From contig JARLJG010000016.1 of the NCBI GenBank assembly GCA_031291325.1, forward strand, positions 1 to 64,000: a stretch of DNA of 64,000 nt, in the 5' to 3' direction. The notes under the pieces are model-generated. The model searched no databases, had not been told where the DNA came from, and saw only the letters and a program-made list of their open reading frames with translations. Each line of letters begins with the position of its first letter. Positions within the stretch are counted from its first letter, which is position 1. Source of the stretch: Burkholderiaceae bacterium. Its GTDB lineage: Bacteria > Pseudomonadota > Gammaproteobacteria > Burkholderiales > Burkholderiaceae_D. A program made the position numbers and the translations under genes. This document shows, one piece after another, positions 7,644 to 16,031 of this stretch.

Positions 7644-8495
7644 TCACGCCTGCATGGCGAGGAGTATTTTGGACGCTTCGTCGAATTGCGCTTCGGTTTG
7701 CCGATAAATCTTTGCCAGCACGTCGTCGGCAAGATTGAACTTCCGCCAGACCGCTTCGGAGACCGGGTACACCAGATCGCTTGGATCGTCGGAAAGATCG
7801 AGCGCATGGACGATGCAATCGGCCAGGTGCACGACCGCGCCCAGCATATCGGGCTCGCTCACGTCGGGTGCATGGTGGCTGGCGATCGCATTCTGGATCA
7901 GCGGCGGAAATTTCCAATGCGAGGCCAGCGCGCAGCCTACCATCGCATGATCGATGCCCAACACCTGCTGTTCGGCATCGAACATGTAGCAGTCTTTTTC
8001 CTTGCGATACGCCGCCACCTCGGCATAGTGGCGCGGCGACCCGGTCACCAGCACCAGGCGTCCGATATCGTGCAGCAGGCCGACCATGAAGGCGCGATCC
8101 GGGTTCGCCTGCACCTGCTCGGCCAATATCCTGGCGCACAACGCAGTGCCGATCGAATGCCGCCAAAAGGCCTCGAAATCGAAGCTGGCGTGTTTGCACG
8201 CCGCGAAATGGGAAATCACCGCAGCCGACGTGACCAGGGTGCGCACGCTATTGAAGCCGAGTATGGCAATCGCCTGCGAGATCGTCGATACCGTGTTGGA
8301 GCGTCCATAGAACGAAGAATTGGCCAGCCGCAGCGTCTTGGCGGACAAGGCCAGGTCCTTCGACAATTCGCCCGCCAGCGTGTTGGCATTGGCATCGTCG
8401 TTATCGAGCGTGGCGATCAATTCGCTGACGATGACCGGCACCGCCGGCAGATCGTGTATGCTCTTGACGATGTCGCTCATTGCCAGGGCGTTCAC
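7644..8495 (-). CDS. HDOD-domain signalling protein
   Basis: 283 residues forming one HDOD domain: IHDLPAVP near the N-terminus, LRLANSSFYG, ISQAIAILGFNSVRTL, and the HD-like LLHDIGRLVLV, then IASHHAPD. HDOD proteins lack nucleotide hydrolase activity and act as partners in bacterial signalling. The start is taken as the GTG at 8495, which overlaps the stop of the previous gene and has GGGAG 8-12 bases upstream. An ATG at 8480 has no Shine-Dalgarno. It sits between the small 106-residue gene and the kinase in the same operon. Confidence 0.88.
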   Translation of the reverse strand: MNALAMSDIVKSIHDLPAVPVIVSELIATLDNDDANANTLAGELSKDLALSAKTLRLANSSFYGRSNTVSTISQAIAILGFNSVRTLVTSAAVISHFAACKHASFDFEAFWRHSIGTALCARILAEQVQANPDRAFMVGLLHDIGRLVLVTGSPRHYAEVAAYRKEKDCYMFDAEQQVLGIDHAMVGCALASHWKFPPLIQNAIASHHAPDVSEPDMLGAVVHLADCIVHALDLSDDPSDLVYPVSEAVWRKFNLADDVLAKIYRQTEAQFDEASKILLAMQA

Positions 8496-8812
8496 GCGCC
8501 TTCTCCCAAACGGTAGCTGCGCACGCTTTGCATCAGTTCGCTGCTGGCGGGTTGAGCGCCGCTGTTCCTGAACAATTGGGAAATGCGCTCTTGCGCATAG
8601 CGGCGCTCGGCCTCCAGATCGCCCTCCGCAGGGGGCGCAGCCAGCACCGACACGCGCTCCAGGCCGCGCGCGCGCAACATGGCGAGCATCGCTTCGGTCA
8701 GTTCGGCGCCGCCGGCTATCAGGGTTTCGCCGTGGGCGTCCAGCACCGGACCGGAAAGTATCATGCCGGGTTCGGCATCGTCCAATTCGCGCAGCACGTT
8801 ACTTGGTTTCAT
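8492..8812 (-). CDS. Small stand-alone domain protein of the signalling operon
   Basis: 106 residues. The first half (DAEPGMILSGPVLDAHGETL, then a GAELTEAMLAMLRARGLERVSV helix-strand) resembles the domain that ends the REC/HD protein of this operon (RPGMVIARDL and following). This domain commonly accompanies HD-GYP and HDOD proteins. The rest is a charged helical tail. No named family is recognised with certainty. It overlaps both neighbours by 4 bases, so stoichiometric production with the EAL protein and HDOD protein is likely. A binding or docking role is inferred only from domain sharing and context. Confidence 0.7.
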   Translation of the reverse strand: MKPSNVLRELDDAEPGMILSGPVLDAHGETLIAGGAELTEAMLAMLRARGLERVSVLAAPPAEGDLEAERRYAQERISQLFRNSGAQPASSELMQSVRSYRLGEGA

Positions 8813-11208
8813 GTCTTCACTCCCACCGGGGACAGGGTCATCAGTTTGCCGCGCGACCGCGATGCGTGTCCCATGCGCCTCGAAATCACTTCATAGAAGG
8901 AACCGCCCACTTCCACCATGCACGGCTGGTTGCCGCTGCTGTCCGTCGCGTGGTTCAGGTCCGGGATCAGTTGCTTGATGTCGCTGCCCAATATCGAGGC
9001 CGTCTTGTCGAACAATGACTGCGCCGCATCGTTGGCGAAAACCGCCATGTCGTCGTCGTCGACGCCGATCACCGCCAGCGGAATCTGCCGCAACGCCTCG
9101 CGCACGATATCCAGGCTGATTTCGTCGCGCGCGATCTGCTGCTGCTTCATTTTCACCAGCTCTTCGAGCTTGCGATTGGCCGCCGCCAATTCCTGGTTCG
9201 CGGTGGACACTTCCAGATTCAGGCGGCGGTTCTCGTCGGCCATTTCCTTGCGCCGGAACGCTTCTTCGATGTGGCCCTTGAGTTGCTCGTCGTCCCACGG
9301 CTTGGTCAGGAACTTGTAGATCGCGCCCTGATTGACCGCATCGGTCACCGAATGCAATTCAGTGTAGCCGGAAAGGACGATGCGCACCGTGTCCGGGTAA
9401 AGATTCTTGGCGATGCCGAGGAATTCGACCCCGGTCATGCCCGGCATGCGCTGATCCGAGACGATCACGTCGACCGCTTGTTGCGCCATGATGTCCAGCC
9501 CGGCCTGGCCGCTGCCGGCGGTCAGGATCTTGAAGCGCCCGCCCCGCAACAAGCGTTTGAGCGCATTGAGGATATTCGATTCGTCGTCGACCAGCAGCAA
9601 GGTGCGCGGCGGCTTTTCAAAGCGCAGCAGCCTGCTCGGCAGGCGCATATCCTGTTGCAGCATCTCGCCCATGTGGGCGGCGTCGGTCGGCTTGCTGAAC
9701 AGGTATCCTTGAATCTCGTCGCACATGTTCAGCCGCAGAAAGTCGCATTGCGATTCCGTTTCCACGCCTTCGGCGATGACGCGCATGCCCAGGCTGTGCG
9801 CCATCGAAACGATGGCCTTGACGATCGCGGCGTCGTCGGCCGTTTCGATATCGCGCACGAACGATTGATCGACTTTCAAGACATCGATCGGAAAGCGCTT
9901 CAGATACGAAAGGCTGGAATAACCGGTTCCGAAATCGTCGATCGACATATGCAGGCCGAGCGCTTTGAACCGATGCAGGATGTCGATCGAGCGCTCGACA
10001 TCGGTCATCACCGAGCTTTCGGTCAACTCGATTTCGAGAGAGTGCGCGTCCAGCCCGGTCTCCTGCAGCACTGCCGCGATATATTCGACCAGGTCGGCCT
10101 GCGCGAACTGCCGCACCGACAAATTCACCGCCATCCGGAATTTTCCGCAGCCCGCGTCTTGCCAAGCCTTGGCCTGCGCGCACGCAGTGCGAATGACCCA
10201 GGCGCCGATCGGCACGATCAACCCGCTTTCTTCGGCCAAGCCGATAAATTCGGCCGGCTGCACCTGGCCGCGCTCCGGGTGATTCCAGCGCACCAGCGCC
10301 TCCATGCCGACAATGCGGCCATCGCACAAGTCCACCTGCGGCTGGTAATGCAAGACGAATTCCTCGCGCTCGAGCGCCAGGCGAAGTTGACCTTGCATTG
10401 CCAGCCGTTCTTCGATCCGCACACTCAACTCGGAGGTGTAAAACTTGAAGTTATTGCGCCCCGCCTGTTTCGCGCTGCCCATCGCGGCATCGGCGTTCTT
10501 TATCAATGTTTCGATCGAATCGCCGTCCAACGGGTAGACGGACAAACCGATGCTGCAGGTGACATGCAATTCGCGCTCGGCCAGTATGATCGTCTCCGAC
10601 ACCACGCTCAATATCCTGCGCAGCATCTCGCTCAGATGCGGATCGGCCCTGGCGGCCACGGTCACCGGCTGCTTGTTGCCTTCGGCCGGCGCGCCATGCA
10701 GGTCGGGCAGGATGATGATGAATTCATCGCGGCTCAAGCGCCCCACGGTGTCGCTGCCGCGCACGCAGGACACCAGACGGTCGCCGACGATCTTGAGCAG
10801 CTCGTTGCCGATATCGTGTCCGAAAATATCGGTGACCGCCTTGAAGTGGTCCAACCCCAGCACCAGCACCGCGATTTCCTGCCCATGCCGCTCGGCGCCG
10901 GCAATCGCCTGCTTGAGGCGGTCGCAGGCCAGCGAACGGGTGGCCAATCCGGTTATTTCATCGTAATTGGCAACGCGCTCCAATTGCGATTCGGCGGCGC
11001 GGCGCGCGTTCAATTCCCGGGCAAGCGCCTGGTTCTGCTCCAGCATCTCGCGCGATGCGATATCGAGCGAGCGTTCGATCATCGCGCGATCTCGATCGGC
11101 GCCCTCATAGGATTCGCCGACGGCGTCGAATAAAGCGGCATAGTCGGCTGGCAGCGTTTCAAACTCTCCAATGAAACGCTTGATCTGACGCTGCAGCAAC
11201 GGATGCAT
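8809..11208 (-). CDS. GGDEF-EAL-REC-PAS cyclic-di-GMP signalling protein
   Basis: 799 residues. Order: N-terminal coiled region (1-75), GGDEF-like domain (about 80-250), EAL domain (about 265-510), receiver (about 530-650), coiled coil, PAS-like domain (about 690-780). The GGDEF signature is degenerate (SRDEF, about 160), so diguanylate cyclase activity is unlikely, but an RxxD inhibitory-site motif (RGSD) is kept five residues before it. The EAL domain looks intact: EALVRW, NLSVRQF, ELTES, DDFGTGYSS, KVDQSF, EGVE, QGYLFSKP. It should hydrolyse c-di-GMP. The receiver keeps VSDQRMPG and LTKPWD. A receiver placed after the EAL domain is unusual. Confidence 0.92.
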   Translation of the reverse strand: MHPLLQRQIKRFIGEFETLPADYAALFDAVGESYEGADRDRAMIERSLDIASREMLEQNQALARELNARRAAESQLERVANYDEITGLATRSLACDRLKQAIAGAERHGQEIAVLVLGLDHFKAVTDIFGHDIGNELLKIVGDRLVSCVRGSDTVGRLSRDEFIIILPDLHGAPAEGNKQPVTVAARADPHLSEMLRRILSVVSETIILAERELHVTCSIGLSVYPLDGDSIETLIKNADAAMGSAKQAGRNNFKFYTSELSVRIEERLAMQGQLRLALEREEFVLHYQPQVDLCDGRIVGMEALVRWNHPERGQVQPAEFIGLAEESGLIVPIGAWVIRTACAQAKAWQDAGCGKFRMAVNLSVRQFAQADLVEYIAAVLQETGLDAHSLEIELTESSVMTDVERSIDILHRFKALGLHMSIDDFGTGYSSLSYLKRFPIDVLKVDQSFVRDIETADDAAIVKAIVSMAHSLGMRVIAEGVETESQCDFLRLNMCDEIQGYLFSKPTDAAHMGEMLQQDMRLPSRLLRFEKPPRTLLLVDDESNILNALKRLLRGGRFKILTAGSGQAGLDIMAQQAVDVIVSDQRMPGMTGVEFLGIAKNLYPDTVRIVLSGYTELHSVTDAVNQGAIYKFLTKPWDDEQLKGHIEEAFRRKEMADENRRLNLEVSTANQELAAANRKLEELVKMKQQQIARDEISLDIVREALRQIPLAVIGVDDDDMAVFANDAAQSLFDKTASILGSDIKQLIPDLNHATDSSGNQPCMVEVGGSFYEVISRRMGHASRSRGKLMTLSPVGVKT

Positions 11209-11211
11209 CGA

Positions 11212-12366
11212 TCAAACCTCGCAAAAAGTGGTTATCGTCATGGTCTGGTTGTGCAGTTCGCAAGCGTCGCCCACACCGTGCGGGGAAATCTCGCCATAGG
11301 AGTAAAACCCGGACAGCACGGCGTCCTTGCCCAGCACATCGCGCACGCCCTCGACTTCTTCCTCGACGCGCTGTTTGAGGACCAGCTTGCGGCCCACGCA
11401 ACTAATCAACAACGCCAGTTGCACCGGATGCCCTTGCAACGCATCGGCGCCGATTTGCGCAGCATCGGAAGCACCCGCGATCAAGCCATCGAAATTGGCC
11501 TTCATCAGCCGCACATGACCGCCCTGCGGCATGTCGCCGGCGAAGGTCATGCTCTGCGCCGCTTCGTCGATCCCGAGTATGGTGCGCACGACGGCGCTTT
11601 GCGCGCCGCCCGTGCCGGCGCGCTCCGGGTAGCGCAGCGAAAGCGGGAACAGCAGCGCCGACACCGGCAACTGGTCGGCATGCTCCCCCAAGTAATGTTT
11701 ATATAATTGCAAAGCCGGTTTGCCGTCGAGATCGTATAGCACGTTGCCGTCGGAACGCGTAATCTCGCGTTCCAGTCCGAACGAATCCCATCCGCCCTGC
11801 GAGCCGTAGCCGATCTTGATACTTTCACCATACAAGCCGACCACCGCAATTTGACCCTCGGCCGGCACGCCGTCGGCGCACACCAGCGTGCGCTTGAAAT
11901 GGGGGCCGTCAGCCGACAGTCCACCGGTCACTTCCACCGATGGCGGCAACTTGTCCCGCAAGCCGCGCACCAATTCCGTGCCATTGACCTTGAGTCCGTC
12001 GGAAAAGATCAGCACGTGGCGCAGCTTGTCGCCGGGCAAAGCATCGACCAGCGCTTGCCCGACCGCAAAGCTTTGCGACGCTTCGGCGATCTCGGCCTTG
12101 GCCAGACGCACCTGAGTATGGGCGAAGCTGGCGACGGTGACGACAATGGTATCGTCGCTGACGCTGGCGCCGTGGATTTCGCCGGCGGTCGAACAGCCGG
12201 CGATGATGGCGGAGGGATAAGCGGCGCGCACGGCAGCGAAATTGGCAGGATCCCCGAGCATTGCCGTGCTGCCGAAAATCAATGCCAGTTGGCTGCCGGC
12301 CGGCGCCGGCATGGGGGTCAATCGCGGTAGTTCGCCGGCACTGAAAACTGTCTGAGAAACCTGCAT
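11212..12366 (-). CDS. FIST-domain sensory protein
   Basis: 384 residues matching FIST N and C domains: an N-terminal region with AGCSTAGEI and VTGGLSADG and a C-terminal region with SGFYSYGEISP and a late cysteine. FIST proteins are ligand-binding input modules often coupled to c-di-GMP or two-component outputs. The ATG at 12366 is preferred over the GTG at 12369 because AGGAG stands 6 bases before it. It is the first gene of the operon, with the GGDEF-EAL gene beginning 3 bases after its stop, so it is probably the input for that system. No signal peptide is seen. Confidence 0.88.
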   Translation of the reverse strand: MQVSQTVFSAGELPRLTPMPAPAGSQLALIFGSTAMLGDPANFAAVRAAYPSAIIAGCSTAGEIHGASVSDDTIVVTVASFAHTQVRLAKAEIAEASQSFAVGQALVDALPGDKLRHVLIFSDGLKVNGTELVRGLRDKLPPSVEVTGGLSADGPHFKRTLVCADGVPAEGQIAVVGLYGESIKIGYGSQGGWDSFGLEREITRSDGNVLYDLDGKPALQLYKHYLGEHADQLPVSALLFPLSLRYPERAGTGGAQSAVVRTILGIDEAAQSMTFAGDMPQGGHVRLMKANFDGLIAGASDAAQIGADALQGHPVQLALLISCVGRKLVLKQRVEEEVEGVRDVLGKDAVLSGFYSYGEISPHGVGDACELHNQTMTITTFCEV

Positions 12367-12476
12367 CACTTTCTCCTATGCGACCTTCCCGACAACGATA
12401 CACCTTCCCAAAAACTTATGCTGGGTATTCTTCAACCTGACCCCGTTTTGCCGACCAAACCGTGGCCGGCAATCGA

Positions 12477-13043
12477 TCAGGCCTTGGGCAAGGTTACGCC
12501 GCGCTGCCCTTGATATTTGCCGCCGCGATCCTTGTACGAGGTTTCGCACACTTCGTCGCTCTCGAAAAACAACACTTGCGCGCAACCCTCGCCGGCGTAG
12601 ATTTTCGCCGGCAATGGCGTGGTGTTGGAAAACTCCAGCGTCACATAACCTTCCCATTCCGGCTCGAACGGCGTGACGTTGACGATGATGCCGCAACGCG
12701 CGTAGGTCGACTTGCCCAGGCAGATGGTCAAGACGCTGCGCGGGATGCGGAAGTATTCGACCGTGCGCGCCAGCGCGAAGGAATTGGGCGGGATGATGCA
12801 GACATCGCCCTTGAAATCGACGAAGGATTTTTCGTCGAAGTTCTTGGGATCGACGATGGTCGAATTGATGTTGGTGAAAATCTTGAATTCGTTGGCGCAA
12901 CGGATGTCATAACCGTAAGAAGACGTGCCGTAGGAGACGATCTTTTGGCCGTTGGCGACACGCACCTGGCCGGGTTCGAACGGCTCGATCATGTCGGTTT
13001 CTGACGCCATGCGGCGTATCCATGCATCGGATTTAATGCTCAT
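12477..13043 (-). CDS. dcd: dCTP deaminase
   Basis: 188 residues, the usual length for Dcd. It deaminates dCTP to dUTP, feeding thymidylate synthesis. Visible family features are [46 protein letters not shown], and the catalytic-region [14 protein letters not shown] with its conserved Glu. An earlier in-frame ATG at 13079 would add 12 atypical residues, so the start at MSIKSD (13043) is chosen. It is flanked by unrelated genes with about 100-150 base gaps and is probably monocistronic. Confidence 0.95.
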   Translation of the reverse strand: MSIKSDAWIRRMASETDMIEPFEPGQVRVANGQKIVSYGTSSYGYDIRCANEFKIFTNINSTIVDPKNFDEKSFVDFKGDVCIIPPNSFALARTVEYFRIPRSVLTICLGKSTYARCGIIVNVTPFEPEWEGYVTLEFSNTTPLPAKIYAGEGCAQVLFFESDEVCETSYKDRGGKYQGQRGVTLPKA

Positions 13044-13190
13044 TGGGATTCTCGGGTTGGTTGTATTGCACCGGGGCAAACGCGCGCTTGGTGGACGCCT
13101 TTCCCGGCTTTTCCACGATTTTACGTGAAAAGCGCCGGTTCTCGGCCAAAACCAGGTTCACCCGCCGAAAATAGCCCTCTTTTCTGTTGC

Positions 13191-14213
13191 TCAACCAATG
13201 CCGCAGGTCGACGCGGTGGCGTCCGGCTGCAGCTTTGCCTTGGCTTTTTCGACCCGCACTTCGTCCGACAAGAAAACGCCGTTCTTGACTGCGGTAAGCT
13301 CGGCCAGGATCGATATCGCGATTTCGGCCGGGGTCTTGCTGCCGATATACAGGCCGACGGGCCCATGCAGGCGCGCCAATTGCGCGTCGCTCAAATCGAA
13401 GGACTTCAGCCGCTCGCGCCGCTTGGCGTTATTGCTGCGCGAACCGATGGCGCCGACGTAAAAGGCAGCCGATTTGAGCGCTTCCATCAAGGCCAGGTCG
13501 TCCAACTTGGGGTCGTGCGTGAGCGCGACGACGGCGCTGCGGCTATCGAGTCGCATCGCAGTCACCACATCGTCGGGCATCTCATGCGACATCTCGGTGC
13601 CGGGCACCTGCCAGCCATCGCGATACTCCTCGCGCGGATCGCATACCGTGACGCGAAAATCCATGCCCACCGCGATCTGCGCCAGAAAGCGCGACAATTG
13701 GCCGGCGCCGATAATCAACAAGCGCCAGCGCGGGCCGTAGACGGCAGTCATCGCGCGCTCCGATATCTGCAATTGCTGGCCGGCATCGGCCCGCGCCAGT
13801 TGCACTTCGCCGCTGGCCAGGTCGAGGCGGCGCGCAGTCAATTCGTTGCGCTCCAGGCATTGCAGCAGTTCGGCGATCCGGCTGCGCGCCGACAAGGGTT
13901 CGATGGCCAGTTCGATGGTGCCGCCGCACGGCAGGCCGAAGCGGGCCGCTTGATCCGACGTGATGCCGTAAGTGACGATTTCCGGCACGGTGCGCGTAAT
14001 CCCCTCCCTGCGCACGCGCTCGATCAAATCGTCTTCGATGCAGCCGCCCGACACCGAGCCGATCACGCTGCCATCCTGGCAAATTGCCAGCGTCGCCCCT
14101 TGCGGGCGGGGGCTGGAACCCCAGGTCCGGATCACCGTCACCAGTTCGCATCGCAAACCGGCGTCGATCCACTGCCGGCATGCTTTCAATACTTCGAGGT
14201 CTATGCTATCCAT
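13191..14213 (-). CDS. XdhC/CoxI-family protein
   Basis: 340 residues from the ATG at 14213. The N-terminal XdhC/CoxI domain carries WGSSPRPQGA, GSVSGGCIEDD and GLPCGGTIEL. The C-terminal Rossmann domain has IIGAGQLSRFLAQIA, VVALTHDPKLDD and GAIGSRSNNAKRRERL. Family members bind molybdenum cofactor and help mature xanthine dehydrogenase or CO dehydrogenase-type enzymes. No molybdoenzyme genes are in this window, so its client is not evident. The upstream ATG at 14315 gives an extension unlike the family and was not used. Confidence 0.88.
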   Translation of the reverse strand: MDSIDLEVLKACRQWIDAGLRCELVTVIRTWGSSPRPQGATLAICQDGSVIGSVSGGCIEDDLIERVRREGITRTVPEIVTYGITSDQAARFGLPCGGTIELAIEPLSARSRIAELLQCLERNELTARRLDLASGEVQLARADAGQQLQISERAMTAVYGPRWRLLIIGAGQLSRFLAQIAVGMDFRVTVCDPREEYRDGWQVPGTEMSHEMPDDVVTAMRLDSRSAVVALTHDPKLDDLALMEALKSAAFYVGAIGSRSNNAKRRERLKSFDLSDAQLARLHGPVGLYIGSKTPAEIAISILAELTAVKNGVFLSDEVRVEKAKAKLQPDATASTCGIG

Positions 14214-14351
14214 GTCCAATCCGAAAGCCGCAAATAGTCGAGCGGAACAAGCACGCGGCGTCGCCGTCAAGCCTGGCGATTCGATCGCGATCAAACTTCG
14301 CGCGCTTAAACCCACACTATGCCACGTTCGGGCTTGACCCGAACAGGGCCG

Positions 14352-15017
14352 CTATTCCAGCTTTTGCCCGAAACGCTCGAAACGCGGCGCCCAATTGCCC
14401 TTGATGTCGGCCGAAACCAGAATCCGCACCGCCCGTCCGATCAGCAGTTTGCGCGGCACCAGGCCGATGTAGCGGGAATCGGCGCTATCGTCGCGGTTGT
14501 CGCCCAGCATCAGGAATTGATCCGGCGGAATTTGCAGCGGGCCGAAGTTGTCGCGCGCGGCGATCTGCGGCAGCCATTGGATCGTGTGCGCCTGCGCGCC
14601 GCTGCGCTCGGTCATGCGCAGCGCCTGCAACGCTGTCCCGTTCACGTCTTCGGTCAGGCTCGCGGTCGCTTGGTAGCTTGCTTCGCGGCCATTGACGATC
14701 AGTTTTTTGTCACGCATCGCTATCATGTCGCCGGGAACGGCGGCGATGCGCTTGATCAGGCGCGTGCCGTCCTTCGGCGAGGAAAACGTGACGATGTCGC
14801 CGCGCTGCGGCTCGCCGATGTGGGCCAGGATACGGTCGGTCAACGGCACTTTCAAATCGAAGGCAACGCGATTGACAAAAACCACGTCGCCTTCCAGCAG
14901 ATTGGGGCGCATCGATCCCGACGGAATCGGATTCCAATCGGCCACGGCGGTGCGGAAAATGCCGAACAACAACAGAAACAGCAGAAAATTGCGATTGTTG
15001 CGCAGGTAATTTTTCAA
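14352..15017 (-). CDS. lepB: Signal peptidase I (TTG start)
   Basis: 221 residues. One N-terminal membrane segment (NFLLFLLLFGIFRTAVADW) is followed by the catalytic Ser in PSGSMRPNL, the general-base Lys in LIKRIAAVPGD and the box E-type motif LGDNRDDSADSRYIG. It cleaves Sec signal peptides on the periplasmic side of the inner membrane. The best start is the TTG at 15017, which has AGGGGG five bases upstream; the ATG at 15089 would add an implausible 24 residues. It is short and lies away from a lepA-rnc operon, so it may be a second, accessory signal peptidase. Confidence 0.88.
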   Translation of the reverse strand: MKNYLRNNRNFLLFLLLFGIFRTAVADWNPIPSGSMRPNLLEGDVVFVNRVAFDLKVPLTDRILAHIGEPQRGDIVTFSSPKDGTRLIKRIAAVPGDMIAMRDKKLIVNGREASYQATASLTEDVNGTALQALRMTERSGAQAHTIQWLPQIAARDNFGPLQIPPDQFLMLGDNRDDSADSRYIGLVPRKLLIGRAVRILVSADIKGNWAPRFERFGQKLE

Positions 15018-15186
15018 TTTTTCCCCCTTATTTGGCCGAACCGTTTGATTCTTGAAAACAATAACGAAAAGCAACAAACAATTGGTCACATCGAACTTCC
15101 GGGATTAGAGGGAGCGCCCACGACAAAGTTCATTCGGGGCTCGACTCGATTGCTCACAACAATTCAATTGCAGATGAAAACCGACA

Positions 15187-15261
15187 TGGTATCTATTATT
15201 GATACATATCGCCAGATGATATATACTTTCAATAGATACCAAATAGGTGCCAAATAGGTAC
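15187..15261 (+). promoter_or_regulatory. Probable vapBC operator: long inverted repeat and direct repeat
   Basis: An 11-bp perfect inverted repeat, TGGTATCTATT at 15187-15197 and AATAGATACCA at 15231-15241, lies 36 bases before vapB. The arm centres are 44 bp apart, close to four helical turns, as expected for cooperative binding of a VapBC complex. An inner ATATC/GATAT pair and a direct repeat of CCAAATAGGT at about 15239-15259 lie beside it. VapB antitoxins of the AbrB fold autoregulate through such palindromes. Confidence 0.55.
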
Positions 15262-15277
15262 CGACAAGGAGATTCAA

Positions 15278-15520
15278 ATGCCATCCACTGCCAAACTTTT
15301 CACCACAGGACGCAGTCAAGCAGTACGGCTTCCGATGGAATTCCGGTTTCAGGGAACCGAAGTCTTCATTCGTCGCAACCCGGCAACGGGTGAGGTCGTT
15401 CTAACGCCCAAGCCAACGTCTTGGCAAGAGTTTTTCGAGCTTGCCGACCGCGCCGACATCCCGGCCGATTTCATGAGCGACCGCGAAGACCTGCCTGCTG
15501 ACGAAAGAAACCTGTTTTGA
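15278..15520 (+). CDS. vapB: VapB-type antitoxin (AbrB/SpoVT fold)
   Basis: 80 residues. The N-terminal swapped-hairpin DNA-binding fold is recognisable from [20 protein letters not shown] and VFIRRNP. The acidic, unstructured C-terminus ([15 protein letters not shown]) is the part that usually inserts into the VapC active site. AGGAG precedes the ATG by about 8 bases. It overlaps the following PIN-domain gene and is preceded by a strong inverted repeat, the normal arrangement of an autoregulated toxin-antitoxin operon. Confidence 0.88.
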   Translation: MPSTAKLFTTGRSQAVRLPMEFRFQGTEVFIRRNPATGEVVLTPKPTSWQEFFELADRADIPADFMSDREDLPADERNLF

Positions 15521-15930
15521 GCCGCGTCATGCTGGACACAAACACGGCAAGCTACGTCATCAAGGGCCATCCGCCGGAAGTTCGCCAGCGACTGACCGCG
15601 CTACCGATGGAAAGCGTCGTCGTCTCGGTTGTCACGCAAGCGGAACTGCTTTACGGCTTGGCGCGCAAGGGGCATCCGGCGGCCTTGGCAAGACTCATCC
15701 GCGAGTTTTTGCTGCGCGTCGAAGTGTTGCCTTGGGATGGAGAGGCCGCAACCGTCTACGGCGATTTGCGATCATCCTGCACCGCTTCCGGCATCGCTCT
15801 CGGCGCTCTCGACATGATGATTGCCGCGCACGCGGTAGCGGCCAAAGCGATTCTCGTTACGCACGACAAGGCTTTTTCCCTTGTTCCGGACGGTGTCCTC
15901 GCCGTCGAGGACTGGATCATCAAGGCGTGA
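15517..15930 (+). CDS. vapC: VapC-type PIN-domain ribonuclease toxin
   Basis: 137 residues. The four PIN acidic residues are present: Asp in MLDTNTASY, Glu in TQAELLYG, Asp in [11 protein letters not shown] and Asp in VTHDKAF. VapC toxins cleave tRNA or rRNA using Mg2+. The TTG at 15517 overlaps the vapB stop by 4 bases. An ATG at 15529 (MLDTN) is an equally reasonable start and would give 133 residues. The module appears intact, in contrast to the decayed module at 1.1-1.6 kb. Confidence 0.9.
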   Translation: MSRVMLDTNTASYVIKGHPPEVRQRLTALPMESVVVSVVTQAELLYGLARKGHPAALARLIREFLLRVEVLPWDGEAATVYGDLRSSCTASGIALGALDMMIAAHAVAAKAILVTHDKAFSLVPDGVLAVEDWIIKA

Positions 15931-16031
15931 GGATATAACAGTCGACGGCGGGCAAGATTATTGCCCATGCGGACGCTTGTACGTTGTTCCGCGTCGGCAC
16001 GACGGCGTGCCTCCCTACGCGACTTGCGGAC

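Noticed and set aside
8172..8199. Upstream extension of the kinase frame to 8199, overlapping the HDOD gene
   Set aside because: The extra 186 residues are an out-of-frame reading of the HDOD gene; the kinase begins at 7641, two bases after the HDOD stop.
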